A DNA stretch of 29,562 nucleotides from Saprolegnia diclina VS20 (Eukaryota; Oomycota; Saprolegniomycetes; Saprolegniales; Saprolegniaceae): contig NW_008246071.1 in the NCBI RefSeq assembly GCF_000281045.1, positions 1,357,325 to 1,386,886 of the forward strand. The letters are read 5' to 3'. A program made the position numbers and the translations under genes. The stretch's first letter is position 1, and the number at the start of each line of letters is the position of its first letter. This document shows positions 1-10,933 of the stretch, piece after piece. The notes beneath the pieces are model-generated. The model was not told where the DNA came from. It saw nothing but the letters and a program-made list of their open reading frames with translations, and did not search any database.

Positions 1-752
1 CATATCGGCACGGTCGCAATTGCATTGAGGAGCCCGATTACCTGCACTTGACGGAGCGAGATCTTGCTACGCTCGCCGTCACGCTCGATGTCGAACCGGC
101 GCGCGTGAAAGTAGAGACTCATGCCGATCGGGTACAGAACCGTGGCCATGCGCAGTAGACTGTGACCCCACTGTAGCGCCTCGAAAAAGTTGAGCTGTCT
201 TTCATGACCGAAGCCCGCACTGTTGGGATCATCATGTTCATCGACATGGTCGTCGTCATGGTCGTCGTCAGCCCCAAAGTGCAGCCTGACGTAGAGGATC
301 ATGCCCAGACCATAGAGACACAAAACGATGTAGATGCTAGCGACGAAGAAGCGCATAGCGCGCTTGCTGTTGGCAGCCGAGCGCGGCGCGAAGACCATGC
401 GCTTGATCTCGTGGACAGCGACGAGAAGCCAGAGCCCGGCCCCGACCTGGAAGATTTGTGCGACGAGGAACGTATACTTTGTCAGCGAGTTGTCCCAATT
501 CGTCTCGCGGCGGTCGAGGTACTTGGCGATGCAGCCGACAAACGTGACGGCCGACCACACGACGGTGCACGCAAAGAACATGAAGAGGGCGCCTTGGCTC
601 GCGTGTTGTTTGACATTGGTCCACTTGAAGACGACGACGCATGTCACGAGCGCCATTGTTGACGACATGGTCAGGGCCAGCGTGTACGGTACGAGCATGT
701 AGTCGGCGAGGCCGACGTTGCTGCCAGTGTGCAGCACCCGCGTCGCGCGCAT
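1..752 (-). CDS. Polytopic membrane protein, C-terminus beyond the left edge
   Basis: An open frame runs on the minus strand from the ATG at 752 to the window edge (250 codons, no stop), so the 3' end is missing. The protein starts MRATRVLHTGSNVGLADYML. At least five or six hydrophobic stretches can be seen, roughly residues 20-42, 52-75, 88-110, 130-152, 185-207 and 233-250, so it is a multi-pass membrane protein. Between the fourth and fifth stretch lies a strongly acidic, His-rich loop (DDDHDDHVDEHDD, encoded at about 228-269) that could bind metal. A possible intron donor follows CAG near 36 (GTAATC), so the last residues before the edge may be intronic. I do not recognise the family. The reading frame is well supported by amino-acid composition and third-position C/G, but the function is unknown. 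Confidence 0.7.
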   Translation of the reverse strand, partial: MRATRVLHTGSNVGLADYMLVPYTLALTMSSTMALVTCVVVFKWTNVKQHASQGALFMFFACTVVWSAVTFVGCIAKYLDRRETNWDNSLTKYTFLVAQIFQVGAGLWLLVAVHEIKRMVFAPRSAANSKRAMRFFVASIYIVLCLYGLGMILYVRLHFGADDDHDDDHVDEHDDPNSAGFGHERQLNFFEALQWGHSLLRMATVLYPIGMSLYFHARRFDIERDGERSKISLRQVQVIGLLNAIATVPI

Positions 753-1995
753 TGCCGCAACGCTTGCAATAGGATAATTGCATATCACACAAAGACTCGA
801 ACAGATGCTGCTGGTCGGCCTTCCCATCCTCACTGTCAAACAAACTTCTATCAAACCAAAGCGCCAGAAGCTCTGAACATTGCCAGCACACCGAAATCTT
901 GCCCGCCCATGACGACTGTTATCAGCTTGTTGGCGCCGGTGCAATACTGCACCAAGTTGGGAGCCGATCAGGTGGGTCACTAACGCACCCCTTTGCACAC
1001 TCGATCATGGGAACAACAACACTGTCTCTCCCCGCGTACACGAGAAGATGAAATGAAGTGATCGAACTGCAGCCCGGTGGAAACACTTGTCCAAGGTAAG
1101 CTTATCTCCAAATTGTCTTCGTCTTGGCTGTGCAAAGAACGTGAGACCGCATTCCGCGCATTAAGAGCAATTCTCGCCTCGCGATCAAGCACAGTGCTGT
1201 GTCTTTTAGCGCGCTTCTATTAACCATAGCGCCGACATGTTATTTAGCGCTTCTGGTTGCAAGCGCTTGGACTCTATGCTGGCACTGCCCGGTCCGTAGG
1301 AACGAATCAATCATGGACACTCGAGCCTGAGCCCAAACAAATGCACGATCGAACTTGAAGAGTCATTTTGCGAAAGTGGATGATTCCTCATTCAACTACG
1401 ACACACTGCACAAAACGCAGGACTCATCTAAGCGCACACTTTATTCGGCCTCGTCATCTGAGTGGTTGTGCAGCTCTACTCGTCGAAGCAGCACCAGTCT
1501 CCTGCCATCAACGAATGTGCGCATCCGCTGTTCGGCAGCTTCGCTTGACGCTCTGTCGACAGGCTCGATCCGGATCAGCCCGGCGTGGATTGGTCAAAAT
1601 TCGCATTTCGTGCACCGTGCGATCCCAAGATCCAACCAATCATATTGCATCTTGGTATGAAAGAGCACATCTCATTGGTCACAACCCACAAACGCGCACA
1701 GCTGAATGGCAAGCTGCCTCGGTCGGCTCTTAATATCGATTTGCCACAGGTATGTATTCTAAAAGGTCCTTAAGATATATAATTTTAAACTTTCATTATC
1801 ATAATAGACAGTGAATACGAAGAAAAGGGTTTTCTGAAGCTTGTGGGATGGGCGGGGTGAATACCAATTGGCGCGCTGTGATTGGTGGAAACCCAGCCGT
1901 TTTTGCGGCGTCGAATAAAAAGCGGCAGGTATACAGAGAGGCAGTCATTTGGGGCCAGAAGCGGCGATCATTCCATTTTCGTTCGACTGACTGCC
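753..1995. other. Intergenic region, no convincing gene
   Basis: This 1.2 kb stretch lies between the divergent starts of the membrane protein and the COPI-associated gene. The ORFs here lack codon bias and recognisable motifs. Two things stand out. A minus-strand open stretch of about 50 codons ends at a TAA at 1441-1443 with an acidic tail (HSDDEAE); it looks coding-like but has no clear start or upstream exon. CCAAT/ATTGG elements occur at 1589-1593, 1636-1642, 1674-1678 and 1864-1885. The part from about 1750 to 1810 is AT-rich, like a promoter or spacer. Confidence 0.5.
1864..1885 (+). promoter_or_regulatory. CCAAT/ATTGG cluster upstream of the COPI-associated gene
   Basis: CCAATTGG (1864-1871) holds overlapping CCAAT and ATTGG, and TGATTGG lies at 1879-1885, about 110 bases before the ATG at 1996. 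The same CCAATCA/TGATTGG word recurs before several other genes in the window. A binding factor (NF-Y like) is inferred. Confidence 0.45.
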
Positions 1996-2688
1996 ATGGC
2001 CGACTCGATGCCGCTGCCCAAGCCGGAGGTCGCCCCCGTCGCGCCGACGTCGTCGTCCGGCGTCACTATCAAGGGCAAGGAGGTCGTAACCAAGTATATC
2101 GACGCCGTCAACTCTACCGACATCCACCGCATTAATGGCTACCTCCGCGTCGCCAACATCTTCTCGGGCGTCGTCTTTGGCATCATGGGCATCTTCGACC
2201 TCTTCTCGATCGACTCGTACAAGAGCTTCCTCGTTGCCGTCTACGTCATCGTGCTCTCGTCGCTCCTCGTGCTTTTCGAGTTCCGTGAGAAGTTTCCGAA
2301 GCTCGAGGCCAAGACCAAGGAAAACTTTGGCTTCATGTTCACGGGCTTTGGTCGCTCCGTGTACATCATGATGTACGTAGCTCTCTGTGCGTGAGTGATG
2401 GCGCTGAGCACCTTTTAGCATCGCGTTCCTTTCGTTCTCCCAGGGCACGCTTGGGATCGTCATGGGCGTCGGCTTTTTGCTCCTCTCAGCCTTCAACTTT
2501 TTCATCATGTGGAACGTACGTGAATCTCGTTGAATCGCCCATGAAGCTTACGATCAATCAATGCCTAGCACCCCGGCTACCACCAGGTCATGCGTGCGCC
2601 CAACAACACCACATACGAAAAGACCGCAGAGGCGTCCTCGACGGCCACCGAGGTGTACGTCCCGACCGCGGCGTCGATCGCCGTCTAA
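1996..2688 (+). CDS. COPI-associated membrane protein (PF08507-like)
   Basis: There are three exons: 1996-2372, 2419-2515 and 2569-2688. The introns are 46 and 53 bases, both with GTACGT donors and TAG acceptors, giving 197 residues. The ATG at 1996 is in a CCATGG context; the frame is open further upstream but without supporting composition. After a Pro/Ser-rich N-terminus of about 45 residues come four hydrophobic segments: around VANIFSGVVFGIMGIFDLF, SFLVAVYVIVLSSLLVLF, the segment joined across intron 1, and GIVMGVGFLLLSAFNFFIMW. The tail is soluble and Thr/Ala-rich. This pattern and the loop EFREKFPKLEA match the COPI-associated/TVP15-type family, small Golgi proteins linked to vesicle traffic. 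The family call is from memory of its layout; the gene model itself is strong. Confidence 0.82.
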
Positions 2689-2991
2689 GCCCGGGCGCCT
2701 TAACCTAATGCTATCCACTGCGAGATAACAGCACTTCCTCGATGCAAGGTGTTGGGATTAGAGCTGACGATTATCCGTCCTGTAATTCATTGGTGCAGGC
2801 ATGAGGGAGGGAGCGAACAAGAAGGGAAGCACGCCTTCCCTGGCAGCCCACCGTTCGTCTCGGCGTTTTTAATAATTCTGGCCGCATACAAAGTGGGGAA
2901 TAAAAACAGAACATATACTGTATGGGAATGAAAATAATATTCGTCCCAGCGAACCGAGTTTGAGATTTGAGGCCGTCGTTGTCAGGCGCCG
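2689..2991. other. Short intergenic spacer
   Basis: About 300 bases hold the 3' region of the COPI-associated gene and the promoter of the Tpr gene. There is one ATTGG at 2789-2793 and an AT-rich patch at about 2865-2945. I see no gene here. Confidence 0.5.
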
Positions 2992-5900
2992 ATGGATTTG
3001 AACCAGGAACAGCTCGTCCATGAGGTCGAGCGCAAGTACATGGCCGCGGCCGAGACGCTCCGTGTGACCAAGGCGCGCATCGAAGCCCTCGAAGCCGAAC
3101 TGGAGGCCAAGCGTGGCGAAATCGCAACGCACAAGGCCCGCGTCGACGCATTGGAGACGGCCAAGCAACAAAGCGACGCCGACCTGGCGCAAGTGGCGCG
3201 CGAGAAGGCGCAGATCGACGAGCAGCTCAATAGCTTCTCGAGCCTTGCGGATCAGCGCTTGCAAGAAATCCACGCCGAGCGTGGTCGCGTCGCGGATCAG
3301 GCAAAACAGCTCGTGGCCCTCCAGACGAGCGAAACGAAGGCGCTCCAGGCACACGCGCGCCTCGAAGCTCAGCTAGCCCCACTGCAGCTCGAAGTCTCGC
3401 GCCTCCGGAAGGAAGTTGCTGCCGAGAAGGCACACCTTGAAGAGGCCCAGTCGCAGCTCGTCGAGAAAAGCCGTGCCTACACAGAGTACCGCCTCGAGGC
3501 GCACAAGAAGATCAGCGACGTTGAACACCAGTGTATCTCAGCAAAGGACGACGCCGCAGACTTGCGCCTCCAGGTCTCTCGGCTCCAAGATGAGAAGCAG
3601 GTGCTCCGAGACGAACTCAAGGTCGAGCGCGAGAGCAACCTCGAGATCCAGACCGAGCACGAACGGGTCGTCGGGCACCTCGAGAAAGAGCTGGCCGCAC
3701 AGCACCGTTTGACTGACCTGTACAAGGATGCATCGCAGACAGCGTCATCCAAAGTCGACCAGCTTCAAGCGCTGTGTGAGTCGCTCCAGACGTCCTTGAA
3801 GGAGGCAGAAGACGCGCTTGCCGAGGAAAGCAGCAAAGTCCGCGAAGAGTCGCAGCAGGCGACGATGCATCTCTTCAAGGAGCAGATGCAAGTGTCGGAG
3901 TCGAAGATCGACGAGCTCGAGAGCGCGGTCGCAAAGGCCCACGCCCGCGTTGCTGAGCTCGAAGCCGCGAACGCCGCCGCCGCCCGCCGCATCTCGACGA
4001 TCGCAGAGTTTTCAACGACGGCTGGTGAGCTGCACCTGGCCGAAAATGGTCTGAGCGCTTCGGACATGTACGACCGCATTGTGCAGCTGGATGCGACCGT
4101 CGAAGCGGAGCGCGCAGCCAAAGAAAAGCTCGAGGTCTACCTCCAGCGCGTCTTGTCGGAGATCCAGGCCAAGGCGCCGTACCTCGAACGCCTCAAGAAG
4201 GAAAACGCCCGTGCGCTTGCGAGTCACGACGCACTTAGCGACCGGCTCGAGTCGGTCACGAACGAGCTTGGAAAGGCACGCGACCACCTCCGAGCGGTGC
4301 AGAAGGACAAGGAAGGTGTCGAAAGCGAGCGTGACGCGCTGCAGCAGTCGGTGACGGACCTCTCTCGCCAGATCCAGACGCTGCTGTACGCGTCCGTGAA
4401 GGGCCCGTCGGCGCCGCTCTCGGACGAGACCCTCGTCGTGTACCGCAACATTGAGGAGCTGCAAGTGCGCAACCAGCAGCTCCTCAAGATTGTGCGCGAC
4501 CTCTCGGAGAAGACCACCAAACCGTCATCATCGGTCGTCGTCACGGTCGAGTCGGACGAAGACCTCGTGCCGTGGAGCCAGGCGCAGTGGGAAACGGTGC
4601 ACGCCGAGCTAGCGACGCTGCGCGAGGAGCGCGCCCGCGAGCAAGAAATGGTGAGCGCGATCGTCAAGCAGCGCGACATGTACCGCGTCTTGCTCTCGCA
4701 GGCCGACGCGCGCTACCAAGAGCAGCCCGCTATTGAAGCAGTGTCGTCGAAGGAGCGACCGGCCATGGACCTCGGGTCCCACGACGCGCGCCTCCTCCGC
4801 GAGCTCCGCGTCGAGTTTGAGGACTACAAGAAGGAGAAGCAAGCGCTCGTGACGTCGCTCCGCGCTGTGATCGACACGCTCCGAGGCGACGTTTCCAAGG
4901 CCAAGGTCGCCGCCATGGAAGCCAGCGTCGAAGCCAAAGCCAACCAAGACAAGTTTGTGCTGGCGGACGCGCGCAAGGCCGAGGCCGAAACCGACGTCGC
5001 GCGCTTCCGCGCCAAGTACGAGCAGTGCAGTAGTCTCCTTCTCAAGCACCAGGCGACGATCGCCGAGCTCAGCGCTGACGTGGACACCAAGGCCAACGCA
5101 CTCTTGCAGACGGAGCGCAGCTTCCGCGACGCTGATGCCGAGCGCACGTATCTCCGTCGCCAGGAAGAGCGCTTGACGCTCGAAGTGACGCAGCTGCGCC
5201 TTGACAGCACCAACCAGCTCAAGCTCATGGACGCCGTGCGCCGTATCGAGTCGTTCCAGACAGACCGCAACGCTGCCGAGCTCGAGCGTGTCACGGCGCA
5301 GGCGTCGTCGCTCGAGACCAAGGTTGCCGAGCGACAGAAAGCCCTCGACGATGCCAACGCGCTCTCGAGTGCACACATTGCGGAGCTCCAGCTCGAGCTC
5401 AAGGCAGCGCGCAAGGGCTGGGAAGCCGACAAGACCCAGCTGGGATCGGTTCGTGAAGCCCGGGTCGCACTTGACGAGCAAGTGCGAGCGCTCCAGGCGC
5501 AAGTCGCGTCCAAGAATGAAGAGGTGATTTCGCTGCGTGCGACGCTGGCCAAGGGCGCCGGTGTTGCCGCGGCCGAGCGTGTCGCGGGCCTTGAAACGGC
5601 GCTGGAGGACGCCAAGCGCGAGCTGCACGCGGCGCTCACGGCGAAGCAAACGGCTGAGACGCACGCGGACCAGTACAAGGTCATTGCCGACGCCCACGAA
5701 AAGTCGCTCGCTGCGCTCTCGGCCTCGAGTGCCAAGTGGAAGGAAGAGCAGTCGGCGGCGCTGGCTGCGGCGCTTGCGGCGCGCGATAAGGCAGCCGAAG
5801 AGATGGCGTCGCTGCAAAAGTCGATGCTTGCCAACGCGGCCGAAGAAAACAAGCTCCGGCGCGAAATGGACGCCTGGGATGCCGCCAAGCGGCTTGACAT

Positions 5901-8310
5901 GCAGAAGGCCGAAGAGCGCGCGCTTCTCGCCGAGAAGGCGAGCGAGGCCGTCAAGAAGGAAGTCGTTGCGCTCCAAGAGCGCCTCTCCAACACTGAGGAG
6001 GACCTCCAGCGCACGCGCGACGACTACACGCGCGAGCTGCAAAAACACTTGACAGCCGTTGTGAGCTGCAACGACCTTCGGCGCGAAGTGGACGACGCGC
6101 GTCGCGTCGCAAAGGAGCAGCAATTCGCTACGTGCAGCCTCCAGGCGACGCTCGATACGATTGAAGCCCGGCACACGACGGCCATCGCCCAGCTGCAGGC
6201 AGCCGTCGACGACGCCGTTGCTGCCAAGGCTGCGCTCTCAGAGCAAAACCAGTTGCTGCACTCCCAGCTCGAGGTGCTCACGCAGGACATTGCGCGCGAG
6301 CACAACGCGGCGATCTCGTCGTCTGCGTCCAGCGAAGCAGCCGACGAGAAGCAGCTGCGCGACCTCCGCGGCGTCGTCACGTACCTCCGCCGCGAGCACT
6401 CGATTGCCGAGTCCAAGGCCGAAATCGCGCAGCAGGAGACGCTGCGTTTCCAGAGCAAGGTTCGTGCGCTCGAGAAGACAGTTGAGAAGCTCAAGGCGGA
6501 GCAAGAAGCGGCACTCAAGCTTCAAGCGACGGCGCTCATGACGACGGAAGACCAAGGAAAGCGCACGGCGATGCTCGACCAGTTGAGCTTGCTCCGGGAA
6601 AGCAACGCGACGCTGCGCGCCGAGATGCAGGCCGCACTGCACAAGGTCAAAGAAAAGGAGGCAGCGATCGCGGTCTTGGAAGCCAAGGTGGGTCCGCTCC
6701 AGAAGAGCGAGAACCTCTTGAAGGGCCAGATCCAGAACCTCAACGAGGACATCGAGAGTCTGAACCAAGCCAACAAGCGCTGGAAGACGCGCGTCGACCA
6801 GCTCATCGAGAAGTATCAACAGATCGACCCGGAGGAGCACGAGAAGGTCTGTGCCGAGCGCAATTCGCTCAAGACGCAGGTTGAGGCACTTGAAAAGTCG
6901 GCAGCCGACGCGACTGCGGAGCTCGCCAAGGTTCAGCCGCTCACGGCGGAGCTTGAGGCTCGCAAAAACTTTGTCGAGGAACGCTGCCTGAAACTGCAGT
7001 CGTTTGTCAAGAACTGGAAGGAGCGCGCTGTCAAGAGCGAGGCGCGAACAGCAGAACTCGAGGCCGCCATCTCGACGCTGGAAGCCAAGGCGGCCGAGAG
7101 TGACGCTGCCAAGGGCCTCGAAGACAAGATCAAGGTCGCTGAGAGCGAGGCCAAGAAGGCCCAGGACGCCGAGGTTGAGGTCAAGAAGGCGCTGGACGCT
7201 GAAGCCGACAAGAACGACAAGCTCAAGCTCCTCAACTCGAAGCTCATGGCCAAGGTCAAGGCCTCGGCCGCCGAGATCGCACAGCTCCATGAAAAGTTGA
7301 GCGCATCAACGCCAGCCGTCGAGACCCCTATCGAAGAGCCGCCGACACCCGAAGCTGCAGTTGTCGTTCCGCCGCTCCCTCCCCAGGCCGAGACAACGCC
7401 GGTGCAAGTCGTGGTCAAGCCTGTGGCGTCGACGCTCGCTGCTGCACCTGCGCCGGTTGTGACAAAACCGTTTGTGACCCCGACGCCAGTTGATTCGGCG
7501 CCTGCTGCCCAAAAGCCCGTGTTGACGGCAACTACTACGGCAACTAACGTCGTCGTGTCCCCGCCGCTCCCCGCCGAGACCAAGCCTGCTCTTGCGTCCC
7601 CCCCATTGCCTACGGAGCCCAAGGCGGTCATCGCTCTATCGCCTCCGTTGCCAAATGAGCCGAAGCCTGTCGAGGCTGACGCATCAGCGGCCGAGGAAGC
7701 GGATGCATCGTCGTCCTTGCGCGAGATGGCATTGAAGTCTCTCTTGAAAAAGTCCAAGATGGCAGCGCAGCAGAAGGCGCCCGCATCGCCCGCGAAGCCA
7801 ACGGTCGTGATTCCAGCGCCAGCAGCGCTGAACCCGGCAGCCCCCGTCTTCAGCATCGCATCCACAACGACCGCCGCACCATTTGCAGCTCCGTTTGCGG
7901 CCGCGCCCATGGCGCCGCTCAAGCTCGATGCACCGACGCCTGCAACAACGTCGCCCCCGAAGGTACGTCGTTTTCTTTTAAAAGAGTGGACGATAGCTTA
8001 GCGTGCACTGTAGGGCAACCCGTTCCTCAACTTGATGCCGCCAACAGCCTTTGGTTCGAGCGGCCCAACGGGCCTCGTCTTTGGTGGCAACTCGAAGATC
8101 ACGTTGCCAGTGCCAACGCTGCCCGCAGACGCAGCGGCGGAAGCCCCGGCCGAGACGGAAGAGCAGCGGCTGCAGCAACGCCTCATGCGCTTCAAGCGCG
8201 TGGCGACGAATGCGATCGAGAACGAACCGCCAGCCAAGAAGGTTGCGACGGCCGATGAGGCCGACGACGCCGACGAAGAAGAGACGAAGGCGGCGACGTC
8301 CGAGCCCTAG
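2992..8310 (+). CDS. TPR: Nucleoprotein Tpr / Mlp1-like nuclear basket coiled coil
   Basis: There are two exons, 2992-7962 and 8014-8310. The 51-base intron has donor GTACGT and acceptor TAG and keeps phase 0. The product is 1,755 residues. Residues 1 to about 1440 are almost continuous heptad-rich coiled coil. Around residues 1200-1300 is the Tpr/Mlp1 conserved block, with RWKTRVDQLIEKYQQIDPEE from about residue 1263, which fixes the family. From about residue 1440 the tail is Pro/Val/Ala-rich and disordered. It contains basic patches (LLKKSKM, PPAKKV) that may be nuclear localisation signals, a few FG-like spots (FGSSG, VFGG) and an acidic end. Tpr proteins line the nuclear side of the pore and act in mRNA export and spindle checkpoint control. 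The length is close to yeast Mlp1 and shorter than human TPR. Without the intron the frame would end at 8001, losing the basic and acidic tail. Confidence 0.9.
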
Positions 8311-8370
8311 TATACGTGACTTAAATGCATATTTCACCCAAATCGCTGGTGACGGTTGAGTTTGAAACCG

Positions 8371-10456
8371 ATGGCTGCAGCGTGGAGCGTAGCGGCGCTG
8401 CGCGAGGCTCTCGCTGGGCTCGGTATCTCCGCCGCGACGCCGGGAGCGCGTGGCGACGACCGGCGGGCTCTTCTCCTCGGTACATATACTTCTGGTTCTC
8501 GTATGATGATGCCCATCCCTCGTCGCAGCTCGATACGAAGAAGCAACCAGATCTACGGCTGTTAGCAGCGCGTCATCCAAGCCAGTAGCAGCATCAACAA
8601 CGTTGAGTCTTACCGATCTGCGTCGGTTGGCACTGCATACGTGAACTCTCGCTGACGTCGTCTTAGAGAGCTCGAGAAGGTTGGCGTGAGCTCGTCAACA
8701 CCAGGTCTTCGCGGCGAGGATCGACGCGGCGCCCTGTATGAGCGTTGGCTCGGCCTCCAACGCTCCAACCAGAAAGAGACCATATTGACGGCCAATGCAA
8801 CACCACTCGACGCCACGGACGACGACGCACGCGACCCATCGCGCTCGCCGATGAAGCAAAGTCAAGAGAAGCGAGCGATGGCGCAGGCGCTCTACAATAG
8901 CGTTCAAAATCTGCGGCAGGCCCGAGTCGAGGCCGTCGCGCGGCGCATGGGCGACGATCTGGCGTCCTTGAATGCTCTTGGGCGAGAGCTCGATGCCGGC
9001 AACGTATGTGCTTCAATCTCTTGATGACAGCAATGTTCAAGCGCCCTGGAAGGTACAAAGTGAAGACGCGCAGATCCTCCAGAGTCGAATAGCCGCCCTC
9101 GAGCGCAAGGCAATTTCGCCTACTACGCCCCGCGTTTGGCCTCACGGGTTGACCAGGTAGCTCAAGCGCGCGAACACGAGCACAACGACGTCGTTCATGG
9201 CGTCAGAGCTGAGGCTGAGCAGGTTCGGACAGTTGCGCAGCTCGAGTCAGAAATTCAGGCGCATCACCGCCAAGGCTTCAAGGAGCTCGTTGCGATGGAT
9301 GGCCTGCGCGTGAACCCCCTCTTGGCACCACCGACGTCATTGCACCAATTGCGCAGGCAGACATTCGGGAGTACGCTCGCCCGCGGCGGCAGCGAACGGG
9401 CACTGCAGGTTGTAGCTGTCCGAGACCGCATCCAGACCTTCTCGGCACCACAGCCATCCGCACCGGTTTCCAAAGCCGAGAAGCTCGGGCGAAAAGCCTT
9501 CTTTCTTCATGTACTTCAACACGACTGCTTATCCCATCTAACTCGTCTGTCTTAGCGTATCAAGGGCGACTACGACTTGGCCGAACAAACGTTCAACGAA
9601 GCGATTGAGCTGGAGCCGACAAATAGCCGTGAGCAGTGGCGTGCGGCTACCAGTGTTATGCAATGACTTGTAGATAATCTCGGACACTACGCGCTCTTCC
9701 TCGATTATGTCCGCGGTCGTTTGGAGGACGCCGAGGAGTACTACTTGCGTGCGATCGACGCTCCCGCAACAGACGCCACGCAGCTGTCCAACTACGCCAG
9801 GTTTTGAGCCCCAGTGAGTCGTAATCTCAACTGGTCATGGCGGCTAGCTTCCTCCAGCGCATGCGCAATGATACGTTCCGTGCCCAAGAGTACTACAAGC
9901 GTGGTCTCACAGCGTTTCCCCGCGACGGTAGCCGGGCTCGTTTGCGTTCGTTTTGACGAATCAAACGTAGCTAGTCACATGGGCAACTACGCGAGCTTTC
10001 TGCGCCGCGTCAAGGGCGACAAGGACAGAGTACGATGGCGCGTTATGTGCAAGCTGCGCAAACAGCCTACGTCTAGGCGCGCGTGTACTTTACAAAGGCC
10101 CTAGCCCTGCAACCCGACCACGTGAATAACCTAGGTATGCTTCCGAGCGTGTACTGGAGTGTCCACGATGCCTTTGTGCTGTTCCTAGTGCAATTTGCGT
10201 CGCTTTTGACAGAGATGGGACATCTCACGGAAGCAGGCGACATATACGAGCGCGCACTGGTGCTGGACGCCGAAAACGCGAATCTTTACGGTGCGCAGCA
10301 TCCTCTCCTCTTGGTTCAACTGAAACAAAAACGTGGGGGAGCATAGGCAACTATGCCAACATGCTGCGCAAGGCAAACCACCTCGGACGCGCCAAGGAGC
10401 TCTACCTGAAAGCGATGCGCATGGATACGAACAATGCCATTGTAGCCCAAAACTAG
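8371..10456 (+). CDS. Tetratricopeptide-repeat protein with duplicated N-terminal TPGxRG motif
   Basis: I propose twelve exons: 8371-8479, 8529-8625, 8667-9003, 9053-9109, 9157-9510, 9556-9628, 9674-9800, 9848-9927, 9971-10029, 10077-10134, 10189-10290 and 10347-10456 (520 residues). Introns are 41-56 bases; the one at 9110-9156 appears to be GC-AG. The N-terminus has two copies of a short motif, GISAATPGARGDDRRALL and GVSSSTPGLRGEDRRGAL. A coiled coil follows in exons 3-5. Exons 6-12 encode about six tetratricopeptide-like units, such as GDYDLAEQTFNEAIELEP and NYANMLRKANHLGRAKELY, which normally build protein-binding superhelices. Several introns fall in the loops between repeats. No enzymatic domain is seen, so a scaffold role is inferred. 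The ATG at 8371 lies 60 bases after the Tpr stop. Individual exon edges, above all the GC-AG intron, need RNA support. Confidence 0.75.
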
Positions 10457-10933
10457 TACGTCGATGGCAGCTTGATCCAGGTTCTAAATCGACTGGCGTT
10501 CGCTAGCGCGCTATTATTGCGAGATTATCCTTCCTTGCGAACGGGAGAAACCCGCCGGTAGACTGAAGATGTGATTCGAATTCAACCAAAAGCCTCTGGC
10601 GTAGGATCCAAGGCCACCCAGCTGACCATCTCAAGCGTGTCGCCAAGGACGTTCATCTGCTCTCAAAAGCCATCCGCGCCTTCCCAAGTGCTATGACATC
10701 CCAACAACGCGATCTTGCTACTTCAACGACCTGCACTCTGTAATCAACCATGCGCTGTCATTGCATTCGTCCACGCCGTCCATAGAATAGCACTGCGCTG
10801 TCGCTAATGCGAACTGTTTGATTTTCGATACGGCGATGTTTTTCACATTTGTATGGTCTGAGCGCCCGACCGTTCCGTTTCCGGTTCCATCATTCCGCAA
10901 GTTACCGCCAAGCCCTCACTCGAACAACCGCCC
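10457..10933. other. Intergenic region without a clear gene
   Basis: These 477 bases separate the tetratricopeptide gene from the small Cys/His gene. A plus-strand open stretch of about 58 codons at about 10565-10742 contains a helix-like piece (DHLKRVAKDVHLLSKAI), but it has no start codon or splice partner that I can justify. The promoter of the next gene should lie in the last 150 bases. No CCAAT word or other element is convincing. Confidence 0.4.

Noticed and set aside
204-891. Plus-strand ORF 204-662 and minus ORF 337-891
   Set aside because: They are shadows of the membrane-protein frame, which is open on the minus strand from 752 to the edge and has clear hydrophobic segments.
4609-6174. 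521-codon open frame on the minus strand inside the Tpr gene (and a 396-codon one at 4824-6014)
   Set aside because: Both are shadows of strong codon bias in a long coiled-coil gene. Their products are low-complexity Leu/Arg- or Ser/Ala-rich strings, and the plus frame carries the conserved Tpr block.
10565-10742. Open stretch of about 58 codons after the tetratricopeptide gene
   Set aside because: Has a helix-like patch but no start, no splice partner and no repeat motif; probably chance.
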